64,000 bases of DNA from Vibrio nereis NBRC 15637 (GCF_001591105.1 NZ_BCUD01000001.1:310001-374000); one strand, 5' to 3'. Counted from the first letter of the stretch, positions 1 through 9,237 are shown. Numbers and translations: made by a program. Notes: generated from the sequence alone by a model not told the origin.

Positions 1-335
1 TCACTTCGTGAAGCAAGTGTCTTGATGTCTTTTTGTTCCAACTGAAGCCACGCTTCAACAGGCTGCTGCGTTGCTACTTTAGTTAAGTCATGCTCCAGGT
101 AATAGTGAACAGCAGCACGGTTAAGCTCAAAGTGATTTTTCCGGCCTTCTAGGAACCATTCACTCACTTCTGTGAGATCTGGGTATTGCTCTGACGTTAG
201 TTTAGTAAGGTCTTCATACCAGTGTACTGAAGCATCGATATATGCGTCGTATTTCTTGGACAGGCAGGTATTGTCTGCAGCCGTAGCCACAGTAGAAGAA
301 GCACCGAGCAAAAGTGCAACAATCAGGCGTTTCAT
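1..335 (-). CDS. Hypothetical periplasmic protein, 3' end outside window
   Basis: An open frame starts with ATG at 333-335 and runs off the left edge (111 codons visible). The first residues, MKRLIVALLLGASSTVATAA, form a standard signal peptide with a likely cut before DNTC, so the product should be periplasmic. The mature part is hydrophilic and rich in aromatic residues; no family is recognised. An AAAGGA ribosome site lies just upstream of the ATG, and an AT-rich stretch at 350-390 could hold the promoter. Being cut by the window, its length and function cannot be judged. Confidence 0.75.
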   Translation of the reverse strand, partial: MKRLIVALLLGASSTVATAADNTCLSKKYDAYIDASVHWYEDLTKLTSEQYPDLTEVSEWFLEGRKNHFELNRAAVHYYLEHDLTKVATQQPVEAWLQLEQKDIKTLASRS

Positions 336-448
336 AATGAATCCTTTTGAAAAATATAATTATAATTTGGCAGTTATATTAGCACTCGCTAAAGTGTAAT
401 AAATTGCTGTTGCTTAATATAGTGAATTTAGACACAAAATCATGCGAT

Positions 449-1354
449 CTAGCCAGCAAGAGAGACAAAGAAAAGCATCATGACCGGCACAAGTAGGCTC
501 AAAATGAAGCCGCTGACGATTGCTATAGGCACACAGCGTACGCCACCTGTGGTTTGAATGACAGGTAGAGTGAAGTCCATTGCGGTCGCGCCGGCGTAAC
601 CAATCGCTGTACAAGGGCGAGTACGAATAAAGAGGGGGATGAGTACAAGGGCGATCAACTCACGCAATAATTCGATCATAAATGAAGCGCCTCCGTACAC
701 TGGCCCGAATGCATCACCCATTAAAATACCAGCTAAAGAATACCAACCAAAACCGGACGCCATTGCTAGCCCGCGGTAGATGTCTATATTCAGGATCAGT
801 GCCGCGATCGAACCTCCGACCATTGAGCTGCAAATAACCAGTAACGCGATCACCATACCATGTTTGTTGAGCAAGATTTGCTTGAGTGTAAGGCCACTAT
901 TACGCAGCTGAATACCAATGAAGAAGAGCAGCAGGAATAGTATCCACTCACTCGCTGTATCTACCCAACTGAGATCTAGCGGTAACGCCAATCCGATAAG
1001 GAGCCCACCGCCGACTACTAAAATGAGCTTGGCTGATTCTAAAGCCATGCTCGACAAAGGTAGTTTGCTGTGCGCATTGTCTGTTTTTATGGGTAATAGT
1101 TTGTCGATCAGAGGAAGAACGGCGAGGTTGGCCAGCCCAAGGCAGAAGAAAAAGACCGCCGTGAACTTGAGAATAAGTTGGAGGTTTTCGCCGAGATTAT
1201 CGAGCGCAGCCAAACTTAACCCCATCAACGCAAGAATGACGTAGATGAGATTCGAAGTGGTGGTGTTGATTGTTTCGAGTAAAGATTTTTTAGATATAGA
1301 GATTAGATACCCCACGACGAGTGGGGCAAAAATAAATAACATCCCTGAAAACAT
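449..1354 (-). CDS. lysO: LysO-family lysine exporter
   Basis: A polytopic inner-membrane protein of 301 residues, matching the usual length of about 300 for the LysO (YbjE, DUF340) family. In E. coli the family exports L-lysine and the toxic analogue thialysine. About eight hydrophobic helices are seen, with family-typical glycine-rich stretches such as GFGWYSLAGILMGDAFG and the later GYAGATAMDFTLP segment. The start is 15 bases downstream of the HDOD gene's stop codon, so the two are probably co-transcribed. In E. coli ArgP activates lysO; no such site was identified here. Family assignment is strong; substrate in this organism is inferred. Confidence 0.9.
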   Translation of the reverse strand: MFSGMLFIFAPLVVGYLISISKKSLLETINTTTSNLIYVILALMGLSLAALDNLGENLQLILKFTAVFFFCLGLANLAVLPLIDKLLPIKTDNAHSKLPLSSMALESAKLILVVGGGLLIGLALPLDLSWVDTASEWILFLLLFFIGIQLRNSGLTLKQILLNKHGMVIALLVICSSMVGGSIAALILNIDIYRGLAMASGFGWYSLAGILMGDAFGPVYGGASFMIELLRELIALVLIPLFIRTRPCTAIGYAGATAMDFTLPVIQTTGGVRCVPIAIVSGFILSLLVPVMMLFFVSLAG

Positions 1355-1369
1355 GGTACATCCTGTGAG

Positions 1370-2290
1370 TTATAAACCGCTTGCGCTAATTAGTTCATCC
1401 AGTTGCGCATTAAACTCAATATCACTTAAATTGCTAAGTTTGTACAGTACATCTGCACCGGTTACGTCAAACTTTACAACATGGTCATCGATATTTTCGT
1501 CCTGACGGCGGAACATGAGGATATGGTGCGCCATTCTTGCCACATCAAGATAGCTAACCTCGTCTAGAGATTGTTGCAGAGCCTGGTTGGAAGACACTTC
1601 AAGAAAGTCGTTATCGAATCCCCAAGTATCTAATACGAGATAGCTGGTATCTGAGCAGAGGCGTTCAAAAACCATAAACGCGATGTCTTCTGCTAAGTAG
1701 TTGCCATTTTCGAGATAATGATGGTACTCACTGACCAGGCAGAATAGACCGATATCCGCCAATAAACCAGTAAGCAGTGCTTTTTCAGGCTCAAGGTTAT
1801 TGTATATAGGAGAGCCACTCTCTTTAAAACCACGTACCACCATAATCATGGTTGCAGCGAGCTCGCGGGAGTTAAGTGCACTGTCTGCAAGTATTCGATT
1901 GCAAGTGTGGCTGAGGTTGACGGAATGCTTGAGTTGCTCGATTGCTTGTGCGGTGACGATATCTCGCACACGTAAAATGCCCAGACGAGATACAGCCGTC
2001 ATCACATCAGTGCAGGTAATGTTTCGACGATTAAAAATCACGGAATTGGCGACTCGGATGATTGTAGCAACCAAGCTCGGGTCTTCTAATAGAGTATCTG
2101 CTACATCTGAAACTGAAGTGGTTTCTTCAGTACAAAGCTTCTGTATTTTAAGAACCACTTCAGGAATAGGTGGTAATGCAATTTTCCTATTAGAAACCGC
2201 GTGTTCGATAAATTGAGAAAACTCAGATTCAATACCTTTTAGGAGTAAATCTTTATTCTCGGGCAGCCAGTAAAAAGATAAGTGGTTCAT
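1370..2290 (-). CDS. HDOD domain signalling protein
   Basis: A soluble 306-residue protein with an HDOD domain, a non-catalytic relative of the HD phosphohydrolases found in signalling proteins. The typical entry LPPIPEVVLKIQKL lies near residue 40, followed by a helix-rich stretch with DPSLVATIIRVANS and the AVSRLGI segment (about 95-105). No receiver, GGDEF or EAL partner domain is attached. It lies directly upstream of lysO in the same direction and may form a two-gene operon with it. HDOD proteins often act in c-di-GMP or motility control, but nothing here shows its partner. Confidence 0.85.
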   Translation of the reverse strand: MNHLSFYWLPENKDLLLKGIESEFSQFIEHAVSNRKIALPPIPEVVLKIQKLCTEETTSVSDVADTLLEDPSLVATIIRVANSVIFNRRNITCTDVMTAVSRLGILRVRDIVTAQAIEQLKHSVNLSHTCNRILADSALNSRELAATMIMVVRGFKESGSPIYNNLEPEKALLTGLLADIGLFCLVSEYHHYLENGNYLAEDIAFMVFERLCSDTSYLVLDTWGFDNDFLEVSSNQALQQSLDEVSYLDVARMAHHILMFRRQDENIDDHVVKFDVTGADVLYKLSNLSDIEFNAQLDELISASGL

Positions 2291-2651
2291 AGATACTAAA
2301 TAGTTGAAAAGACAGTGTCAGTTTACCGTTTCTTTAATGTCAGAGGCAATGATTTGATTCCATAATATCGATGCATTTAAAGGGATTTTATGTAATTGAG
2401 TTTATTGTCAAATCTAGTTTGTCTAATGGGCTTAGATGAACTATTTCTCCACTAGTATCTATTTTGTTTGTTGCAGTGTGATCTATGCACAGACTTATTT
2501 CGTTCGGTAAACTATTATCTAGCCAATATTTGATTGGCCAATCATTTTTAACACATATTTTAATAGTTTAACTTATACATTTTCGCTTAAAACTGCTGCT
2601 ATCTGGTGATCATACATAATCGGGGTTTGATGATTTGAAGGATCAATAGAT
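2291..2651. other. 361-bp divergent region upstream of tfoX
   Basis: AT-rich non-coding DNA between the divergent HDOD and tfoX genes. It holds a perfect 14-bp palindrome, TGATTGGCCAATCA (2531-2544), and a CRP-like inverted repeat TGTG-N7-CACA at 2477-2491. The latter is one base shorter than the usual CRP spacing (TGTG-N8-CACA). The tfoX leader hairpin is listed separately. No coding frame was found. Confidence 0.5.
2627..2646 (+). promoter_or_regulatory. Leader hairpin covering the tfoX ribosome site
   Basis: TTGAT (2627-2631) pairs with ATCAA (2642-2646), placing GATTTGAAGG, which contains most of the GAAGGA ribosome site, in the loop. An alternative pairing of TGATC (2607-2611) with GATCA (2641-2645) would cover the end of that site. 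In V. cholerae, tfoX translation is held down by a leader structure and relieved by the chitin-induced sRNA TfoR. That this hairpin is the equivalent is inference. Confidence 0.4.
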
Positions 2652-3233
2652 ATGACAGAGCAATTATTTATACAATATGTAAGTAAATTTGGTTCATTCC
2701 AAAAACGTTCTATGTTTGGCGGAACAGGACTGTTCCAAGATGAAGCTATGTTTGCTTTACTTAGTGCGAATAAAATCTTTATCAGAGGTGGGGACCAACT
2801 AGATAAAGAACTGACGCAGTTAGGTTGTGAGAAATACCGTCACGTAAAAAAACAAACCACAGCGACGGTTAATTATTACGACATCACTGAAATGTTTGAA
2901 GCACGCAATTCTCGCCTTGATGAGTTATTGCAGCAGTCTATCGACTTTTCAGTCTCTGAAAGAAATTTTAAACGTTCAGCAGCAAACCGTAGGCTTCGCG
3001 ATTTACCCAATATGCAACTCACTTTAGAACGTATGGTGAAAAAAGCTGGCATAGACGATGTAGAAACATTTCTTGAGCTAGGCGCACCAGCCGTTTTTAG
3101 TAAAGTAAAACAGGCTTATGGTAATGATGTTGACGTAAAACTTCTGTGGAAATTTGCTGGTGCAGTGGACGGTGTGCATTGGAAACTGATCCAGGAACCT
3201 CGTAAACGTGAGTTACTAGACAGCTGCCAATAA
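2652..3233 (+). CDS. tfoX: TfoX/Sxy-family competence regulator
   Basis: A 193-residue protein with both domains of the TfoX/Sxy family. The N-terminal domain (about 1-95) begins with the family hallmark RSMFGGTGLF near residue 20. The C-terminal domain (about 110-185) contains RLRDLPNMQLTLERM and the ELGAPAVF motif. In vibrios TfoX works with CRP to turn on natural-transformation genes on chitin. Vibrios also carry a paralogue, TfoY. I call this one tfoX because the small OMP, response regulator, kinase and serC downstream match my recollection of the V. cholerae tfoX locus. GAAGGA lies nine bases before the ATG. Confidence 0.85.
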   Translation: MTEQLFIQYVSKFGSFQKRSMFGGTGLFQDEAMFALLSANKIFIRGGDQLDKELTQLGCEKYRHVKKQTTATVNYYDITEMFEARNSRLDELLQQSIDFSVSERNFKRSAANRRLRDLPNMQLTLERMVKKAGIDDVETFLELGAPAVFSKVKQAYGNDVDVKLLWKFAGAVDGVHWKLIQEPRKRELLDSCQ

Positions 3234-3318
3234 AGCTTAGCTATCAGCTCATTGGTGAATAGTAGTTGGCGAATGCGAGTGATTCAGCAAGTTACAAGTG
3301 CGTGAGATAGATTAGATA

Positions 3319-3357
3319 AAAAACCGAGGTGCTTTTCGAAGCTACCTCGGTTTTTTT
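3319..3357. terminator. Bidirectional terminator between tfoX and the OMP gene
   Basis: ACCGAGGT (3323-3330) pairs with ACCTCGGT (3344-3351), extended inward by GCTT/AAGC. It is flanked by an A-run and a T-run, so it can serve both convergent genes. Confidence 0.9.
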
Positions 3358-3379
3358 ATTGTTTACTGTACAGTGCTGA

Positions 3380-3931
3380 TTAGAACTTGAAGCGAGTAGT
3401 GAACATCAATTGATCATCGTAGAAGTCGTTGATTCGCGCTTCAACACCGATTGAGAAAAGCTCTGTTGAGTGGAATCGTGCGTACACTGAGCCCAACCAA
3501 TCATCGTTATCTTCGATAGAAACGTAGCCTGCTTTACCACCAACTTCTAGCTGAGGACCAAGCCATTGGCGAACGCCAAGGTTTAGCTCTAAACCAGTAT
3601 CTGAGCCACTGGTGTATGATGTGTCAACCATGCGGAATAGCATTTCACCAGTAAAGTCTGCCCAGTTGTTCACTGGAGCATGGAAACCAAAACCTGCCGC
3701 TGCGTCGTAATCGCCTTCAAATTCAGAATCAATACGGCCGATAAAGTGTGCATTTGGGTGTACAGACATACTCAGTGCCGTACCAAACGTTACTGGACTC
3801 ACACCAATACGAGCTTCTACGTAGTCGTAGCTAAAATTGCTCATTACTGCTGGGCTATTTTGGTCGTACTGTTGTGCAAAAGAAGAACCAGAGGCTAGTA
3901 CTAGCGCTGTAGCTAAGATTGTTTTACGCAT
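3380..3931 (-). CDS. Small outer-membrane beta-barrel protein
   Basis: A 183-residue protein with a signal peptide (MRKTILATALVLASGSSFA, then QQ) and an alternating polar/apolar pattern expected of about eight beta strands. It ends in the C-terminal phenylalanine (TTRFKF) typical of outer-membrane proteins inserted by BamA. It sits between tfoX and the two-component genes, on the opposite strand to tfoX. The Vibrio homologues are, as I recall, unnamed. Possible role: small porin or stability protein; function unknown. Confidence 0.8.
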   Translation of the reverse strand: MRKTILATALVLASGSSFAQQYDQNSPAVMSNFSYDYVEARIGVSPVTFGTALSMSVHPNAHFIGRIDSEFEGDYDAAAGFGFHAPVNNWADFTGEMLFRMVDTSYTSGSDTGLELNLGVRQWLGPQLEVGGKAGYVSIEDNDDWLGSVYARFHSTELFSIGVEARINDFYDDQLMFTTRFKF

Positions 3932-4093
3932 GAGGACAATAAACCTATTTCTTGTTAATTTTTGGTCTTTAGCGGAGATACGCTATGACGAAAGTGACAA
4001 CATGATAATTCATCATAGCGATGGCCTCTATAGAAATGTCATTGTTTTGTCTTGTTTTACAGAAAAAAAGAATCAATTGATTAATATATTGGC

Positions 4094-4591
4094 TTATTCA
4101 CCAAAATCCATTCGGTGTTTGGCTAACGCTTCAAGTATTTTTTCGGTATTTAGCACAGAAGCCCAAGGCATAAGGTTAGGTTCGTTTTCAATCATGTACT
4201 CAGTCAATTGGGACTTTACAACGGCTCGCAGCTCTTCACCTACCCATGGTTTTGCAATGTAAAAGTCTAGACTTGAATGATTGACGGCTTCGACAGTGTC
4301 TTCTAAGCCAGCTTGCCCAGTTAACAAGAGCTTTCTGGTCGGCTTGGTTGAGGAGGCTTCGTTCAGTTCGATTAGAAAACTAATCCCGGTTTGGTCAGGC
4401 ATAATATGATCGCAGAGAATGAGTGCGAGTTTCACTTCATCTCGTTCTGCGTCAGCAATGATTTCTTTGGCTTCTTGTACCGACTCCGCGGCTTCCAATA
4501 AAAAATCTTCTTCAAAACAGTCGAGGTCCTGAATGACGCTATCAAGAACCTCACGTTCATCATCGACACATAAGATAAGGTATTTACTCAT
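4094..4591 (-). CDS. Single-domain response regulator
   Basis: A 165-residue protein with one receiver domain and no DNA-binding output domain. The phosphorylation pocket is intact: D10, D11, E12, the acceptor D61 in the LILCDHIMPD motif, T91 and K114. A helical tail of about 40 residues follows. It lies 16 bases downstream of the sensor-kinase gene, so it is the likely phospho-acceptor of that kinase. Output is presumably by protein-protein contact through the tail. Contrast with the kinase's own N-terminal receiver, which has lost these residues. Confidence 0.92.
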   Translation of the reverse strand: MSKYLILCVDDEREVLDSVIQDLDCFEEDFLLEAAESVQEAKEIIADAERDEVKLALILCDHIMPDQTGISFLIELNEASSTKPTRKLLLTGQAGLEDTVEAVNHSSLDFYIAKPWVGEELRAVVKSQLTEYMIENEPNLMPWASVLNTEKILEALAKHRMDFGE

Positions 4592-4607
4592 TTCAGTTTC
4601 CTCGTCG

Positions 4608-6536
4608 TTATTGTGATTGGCTTAAAGGAAGCCAAACTGACATTCTTGTGAATTGACCCACTTCAGAATTCACCGTTATACGTCCGCCATGTTGGTGAAT
4701 AATTTGCTGGCAAACAGAAAGCCCTATACCTAGCCCAAAGTTTCCTTCTTTCTTGGTGGAAAAGTTGAGTTCGAATATTTTTTCCTGCAGTTCTTTCGCA
4801 ATGCCCAGTCCGTTGTCTTCGAATGCAACAACTACCCAGCCCTTGCCATCTTGGTGCTTTTCTTCTGTTTCAATGAGTAAGCGGCCTTTTTCTGGGAAGG
4901 CATCAATCGCGTTAGAAACGAGATTTGTCCAAACTTGCTGTAGAGCAATCGGCAGGCAACGAATGGGTGGGAGAGGGGAATATCGTTTATCTACTTGATG
5001 AAATTTTAGTTTGTTTTCGAAAATGACTAGGGTGTCTTCGATGCCTTCGTGGATATCGACGGTTCTGAATCGCTCATCGTCAGGGCGAGCGTATCCTTTT
5101 AAGCTTTTTACCATATCTGCAATTCGCTGAGCGCACACATTGATAGAGCGCAGTGTGGCACCTGCGACATGGTAATCTGCTAACCGCTCCAATTGATTGG
5201 CGATGTCCGGGTCTTGGTTAAGCACTTTTTCCAACCAAACTGAGTTGTCCTCTAAACCCAGTTTGACGAGCTTCTTGGCAATGCGCCGGTCACCAATTTT
5301 CTGCGCAGCTGATTTCACTAGTTCCCTTTCAAATGCGGTAGAGCGCGGCTTAGATATGAGTGCGTTGTTTAATACGTCCACCGCTTCACTCCCTGCTTTT
5401 ATGTCTGGGAGTTGTACTAAGGTTTGGATTTTGTTCGTTAGTGTTTCTGTGCCACGTAAAATCGCTGCTATTGGATTGTTAAGTTCATGGGCGACGCCAG
5501 CTACAAGTTGGCCTAGCATGGCCATTTTTTCTCTTTCAATCAGTTGCTGTTGTGCCGATTCAAGGGATTCTAGCGTCTTTTGCAGTTCCAGCTTGGTGGT
5601 AATACTGCGTTGCAAACGGCGGTTAAAGTGGCGCAACAGTAAATTGGTAAACAAAGGCAATAGGGAAGTGTTCGAGTGCATAACTTTGGCAAAAACTTCT
5701 CTATCTAATTTAATCACTTCCGTTTCTGAAAGGGTGAGGGCGGTTGAAAATGATGGCTCACCAGTCACAAAAGACATTCCGCCGACAATATTACCTTGCG
5801 TGTAACGTACGACTTCTCGCTGGGTGCCAGTTTCATCTTTCTTATAGAGCGCAACGTCCCCTTTAGTAATAAACCACAAAAATCGGTTTTCCGCGCCTTC
5901 TTCAGTGAGCAAATGCTCGGGTGAGTATCGCCTACAGGCGCGAGTTTCATCTTTATCAGCGAAAAACGCGAGGAGCGAATCGGTCACTTGCTGAGCCAGT
6001 TCGCGATCAGAAAGTTTGTGGTGGTCGGTAATGAAGCCTTCACGGTAGCTACGCATTTTCTGGTCTATGTGAGCGCGCAGAAGTCGTTGTTGATCCAGTG
6101 TTCTGCTGTAGCTGATTAGATGATCTTTATCGTTATCTAAGATAAAGGTGGTTAGCTCTTTCTGAACCGTTTTGTGAACTAAATTATCTTGAAGCGGTTT
6201 CGTTAAGCAGTGATCAAGTCGACCATCATTCACCGCGGACAATATCGCCTGAATGTCTTGTCCGCAACTGATCAGGATCTTTCTGGCTTGCTGCGTGTGT
6301 TCCATTTTGTCGAGCTGGATAAGAAAGTCCGCACCGTTAAAATTTTCATGGTGACTGGCGATGACAAGTGCGACGGATTGCCTTTTCTCCGAACAATACT
6401 CCAGAACCGAGTTGGCCTCTTCAATAGAGTCGGTCGCGTATAGGTCGAAACGGCTAGAAAAAGATCTTAGTTCGTTTCGCAATTGTTCTATGCTTACTGG
6501 ATTATTATCTACACATAATATGGCGAATTGATTCAC
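4608..6536 (-). CDS. Sensor histidine kinase with pseudo-receiver and cNMP-type domain
   Basis: A 642-residue soluble kinase with no clear membrane segment. In order it has a receiver-like domain (1-120), a cyclic-nucleotide-binding-type domain (about 185-310), a short coiled segment, a DHp domain with H350 in GVAHELNNPIAAI, and an ATPase domain (N box NLVSNAIDAF, G1 EDNGLGI, G2 GLGIGLS). The receiver is degenerate: the acidic pocket reads DNN and the acceptor position 61 is serine, so it should not accept phosphate. About 100 residues separate the H box from the second DHp helix, much longer than usual. The first gene of a pair with the response regulator; divergent from the DUF945 gene. Confidence 0.9.
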   Translation of the reverse strand: MNQFAILCVDNNPVSIEQLRNELRSFSSRFDLYATDSIEEANSVLEYCSEKRQSVALVIASHHENFNGADFLIQLDKMEHTQQARKILISCGQDIQAILSAVNDGRLDHCLTKPLQDNLVHKTVQKELTTFILDNDKDHLISYSRTLDQQRLLRAHIDQKMRSYREGFITDHHKLSDRELAQQVTDSLLAFFADKDETRACRRYSPEHLLTEEGAENRFLWFITKGDVALYKKDETGTQREVVRYTQGNIVGGMSFVTGEPSFSTALTLSETEVIKLDREVFAKVMHSNTSLLPLFTNLLLRHFNRRLQRSITTKLELQKTLESLESAQQQLIEREKMAMLGQLVAGVAHELNNPIAAILRGTETLTNKIQTLVQLPDIKAGSEAVDVLNNALISKPRSTAFERELVKSAAQKIGDRRIAKKLVKLGLEDNSVWLEKVLNQDPDIANQLERLADYHVAGATLRSINVCAQRIADMVKSLKGYARPDDERFRTVDIHEGIEDTLVIFENKLKFHQVDKRYSPLPPIRCLPIALQQVWTNLVSNAIDAFPEKGRLLIETEEKHQDGKGWVVVAFEDNGLGIAKELQEKIFELNFSTKKEGNFGLGIGLSVCQQIIHQHGGRITVNSEVGQFTRMSVWLPLSQSQ

Positions 6537-6708
6537 AGTGGCGTCGCTTTCAATGTAAACACTTGAAAGTACTCTAGCAGGTAAGTCATTACGTTATTGA
6601 GAGCTAAGTATAAGAATCTTGGTGGATTCGAGGAATGAAGACAATACTCTGATATATCTCAATGTTTTTTGATGTAAACTGGCTAAAACACTCAAAGAAG
6701 AAAGCAAT

Positions 6709-7965
6709 ATGCACCAGCTAAAAAAAATCGGCGCTATTGGCGGCGCTGTATCTCTTGCTCTATGTTGGCCACTTGCCGTAGGGCAAATTGGTCACAACGT
6801 GATCAGAGATGGCATTTCACACTTAAATACTCAGTCAGTTCAGGCCGAAATTATTCAATATGATCGTGGTTACCTCTCATCAGAAGTTAAAACACGCTAT
6901 ACAGTGACAGATCCAGATTTGGCACAGCAGCTAGCCTTAGACGGCCTCCCTAGTGAGTACGTAGTGAGTAGTCATGTACAACACGGGCTGATCACATTAA
7001 AGGCTACGTCCGTATTAGAAAATATGGATGACCTTCCGCTAACGTTAAGCACCGTAACTCAACTGAATGGCAACACAGATTACACCTTAAAACTGGATAA
7101 CTGGCACCAAGCAAATGATGGCGCCATGATGTCTATGACTCCGTCAGAGTTAAAAGGCCATGTTACTGTGCTTGGTGAAATAACTTATGACTTAACGATC
7201 CCTTCTGTTGAAGTTGACTTCAACTCGGGTGAAAAGTTCTTGCTCGCTGGGATTGAAGGGACTGGCGATGGTCGAATTCAAAATGGTTTCTGGCTTGGTA
7301 GTCAAGATGCGACGATCGCTGATATGTCATTGCTAGACACGTCACAAAGCCCTATCGTCGCGATGAAAAATGCTCAGTATCAGTTTTCATCGTCCCTAAC
7401 AGAAACAACAGAACGAGTAAGTAGCCAGCACGTTATTGGCATTGAGGCTCTAGAGACGTCACAAGGTAATGTTGATAATTTCGCAATGGATGTGGAGTTC
7501 GGTGACCTTGACCAAAAATCGTTCGAGTATCTAGTGAACTTGTACAAAGACAACCCGCAGTTGACGCCAGAACACATCGAGAGTGCAATTCCGTATGTTG
7601 ACACTTTATTTGCCAAAGGTTTTCACCTAACGATGAATAATTTGTCGATGACCTTAGCTGAGAAGGGGCAATTTGAGAGTCAGTTACGTGTTGCTGTACC
7701 CGAAGGGACAAAAAACATTACTCAGAACCCAGATGCCATCATCCCAGCATTGACGGGTAATGTGGATACTTATGTCTCTGATGAACTATTACTGCAATTT
7801 CCTATGATTAGCGAAGCGGTAGAAGAAGCGACAACCAATGAATTCATAGAGAAAACAGAACAAGGTTATCAAGTGAAAGCCGAGATAAAAGGTGGAAACC
7901 TAATCTTTGAAAATGGTCAGAAAATTCCTCTGATGGCATTACTGTTACCTGTCATGATGCAGTAA
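6709..7965 (+). CDS. DUF945 (YdgA-like) family protein
   Basis: A 418-residue protein with an N-terminal hydrophobic segment (about residues 8-27, signal peptide or anchor) and a long beta-rich periplasmic part, matching the DUF945/YdgA/YihF family. The segment that resembles YdgA begins at GQIGHNVIRDG and continues through VQAEIIQYDRGYLSS. E. coli members are unexplained envelope proteins. It stands alone between a divergent kinase gene and serC, with its own strong terminator. Family call is fairly sure; function unknown. Confidence 0.75.
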   Translation: MHQLKKIGAIGGAVSLALCWPLAVGQIGHNVIRDGISHLNTQSVQAEIIQYDRGYLSSEVKTRYTVTDPDLAQQLALDGLPSEYVVSSHVQHGLITLKATSVLENMDDLPLTLSTVTQLNGNTDYTLKLDNWHQANDGAMMSMTPSELKGHVTVLGEITYDLTIPSVEVDFNSGEKFLLAGIEGTGDGRIQNGFWLGSQDATIADMSLLDTSQSPIVAMKNAQYQFSSSLTETTERVSSQHVIGIEALETSQGNVDNFAMDVEFGDLDQKSFEYLVNLYKDNPQLTPEHIESAIPYVDTLFAKGFHLTMNNLSMTLAEKGQFESQLRVAVPEGTKNITQNPDAIIPALTGNVDTYVSDELLLQFPMISEAVEEATTNEFIEKTEQGYQVKAEIKGGNLIFENGQKIPLMALLLPVMMQ

Positions 7966-7988
7966 TAGTTACTGTTTTTCGTATTTAA

Positions 7989-8027
7989 CAAGAAATGAGG
8001 TTCTAAGACCTCATTTCTTGCTTTTTA
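7989..8027 (+). terminator. Intrinsic terminator after the DUF945 gene
   Basis: A perfect 13-bp stem: CAAGAAATGAGGT (7989-8001) and ACCTCATTTCTTG (8008-8020), loop TCTAAG, followed by CTTTTT. Confidence 0.9.
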
Positions 8028-8091
8028 TACATATCAAAACATGGTATTAATCCACAAGTTCTCAATTAAAGCATGAGCAAGGAAAGTCGGA

Positions 8092-9174
8092 ATGGATAAT
8101 ATATATAACTTTAGCGCTGGACCAGCAGGGTTACCGAAAGCGGTTATGGAAAAAGCGCAGGCTGAGTTTGTTGACTGGAATGAACTTGGCACGTCGGTGA
8201 TGGAGATCAGCCACCGCAGCAAGGAATTTATTAAGGTTGCAGAAGAAGCAGAGCAAGACTTGCGTGACCTTCTCAATATTCCTGATAACTATAAAGTACT
8301 ATTTTGCCAAGGTGGTGCTCGTGCTCAGTTTGCTGCCGTTCCTTTAAATCTTCTTGGCGGCGCTAAAAAAGCAACGTATATCGATGCGGGATATTGGGCT
8401 GAAAGTGCCATTGATGAAGCGAAGAAGTATTGCGAAGTTGATGTCTTTAACGCAAAAACTGAAAAAGAAGGCAAGAGTGCTGTTTTGGACGCGTCTGAGT
8501 GGAAAATCGATCCAGATTCAGCTTATGTACACTTCTGCCCAAATGAAACCATTGATGGTGTCGAAATTTCTGAGTTGCCGGTTACTGATAAGCCTATCGT
8601 AGCCGACATGTCTTCTAATATCCTGTCTCGTCAGATTGATGTTTCAAAGTACGGCGTAATTTACGCGGGTGCACAGAAAAACATCGGCCCAGCAGGCATT
8701 TGTATCGCTATTGTTCGTGATGACTTGTTAGGCCTTGCTCACGAGTTATTGCCTAGCTTCATTAGCTACAAGATCCTGGCTGACAAAGACTCGATGTTCA
8801 ATACACCGCCTACGTTTGCATGGTACTTATCTGGTCTGGTTTTCAAATGGCTAAAAGAGCAGGGCGGTGTGGCAGCTATGGAGCAAATTAACCGTGAAAA
8901 AGCGGAAATTTTGTATGGCCACATCGACAATTCAAACTTCTATAAGAATGACATTCACCCGCAAAACCGTTCTCGTATGAATGTGCCTTTCCAACTGGCA
9001 AAACCAGAGTTAGATGCGTTGTTCCTTGAACAGGCTGCAGCTCGTGGTTTAGTGGCTCTTAAAGGGCACCGTGCTGTGGGTGGTATGCGCGCGTCAATCT
9101 ACAATGCAATGTCGGTAGAGGGTGTAAAAGCACTGGTTGAGTTTATGAAAGAATTCGAAGCAAATAACGCTTAA
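8092..9174 (+). CDS. serC: Phosphoserine aminotransferase
   Basis: A 360-residue class V aminotransferase, the standard SerC length. It converts 3-phosphohydroxypyruvate plus glutamate to phosphoserine in serine synthesis and also serves pyridoxal phosphate synthesis. It opens with [12 protein letters not shown], carries the HRSKEF motif, and has the PLP-lysine region [12 protein letters not shown] near residue 197. The end has the [15 protein letters not shown] signature. AAGGA lies about ten bases before the ATG. It has its own terminators on both sides, so it appears monocistronic here, unlike the serC-aroA operon of enterobacteria. Confidence 0.97.
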   Translation: MDNIYNFSAGPAGLPKAVMEKAQAEFVDWNELGTSVMEISHRSKEFIKVAEEAEQDLRDLLNIPDNYKVLFCQGGARAQFAAVPLNLLGGAKKATYIDAGYWAESAIDEAKKYCEVDVFNAKTEKEGKSAVLDASEWKIDPDSAYVHFCPNETIDGVEISELPVTDKPIVADMSSNILSRQIDVSKYGVIYAGAQKNIGPAGICIAIVRDDLLGLAHELLPSFISYKILADKDSMFNTPPTFAWYLSGLVFKWLKEQGGVAAMEQINREKAEILYGHIDNSNFYKNDIHPQNRSRMNVPFQLAKPELDALFLEQAAARGLVALKGHRAVGGMRASIYNAMSVEGVKALVEFMKEFEANNA

Positions 9175-9197
9175 ATTTCATACTCGATCTAAACACT

Positions 9198-9232
9198 AAA
9201 AAAGCTTAGTCCATTAGGGCTAAGCTTTTTTG
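9198..9232 (+). terminator. Intrinsic terminator after serC
   Basis: AAAAAGCTTAGTCC pairs with GGGCTAAGCTTTTT around an ATTA loop (one G-T pair), followed by further T residues. Confidence 0.92.
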
Positions 9233-9237
9233 TTGTA

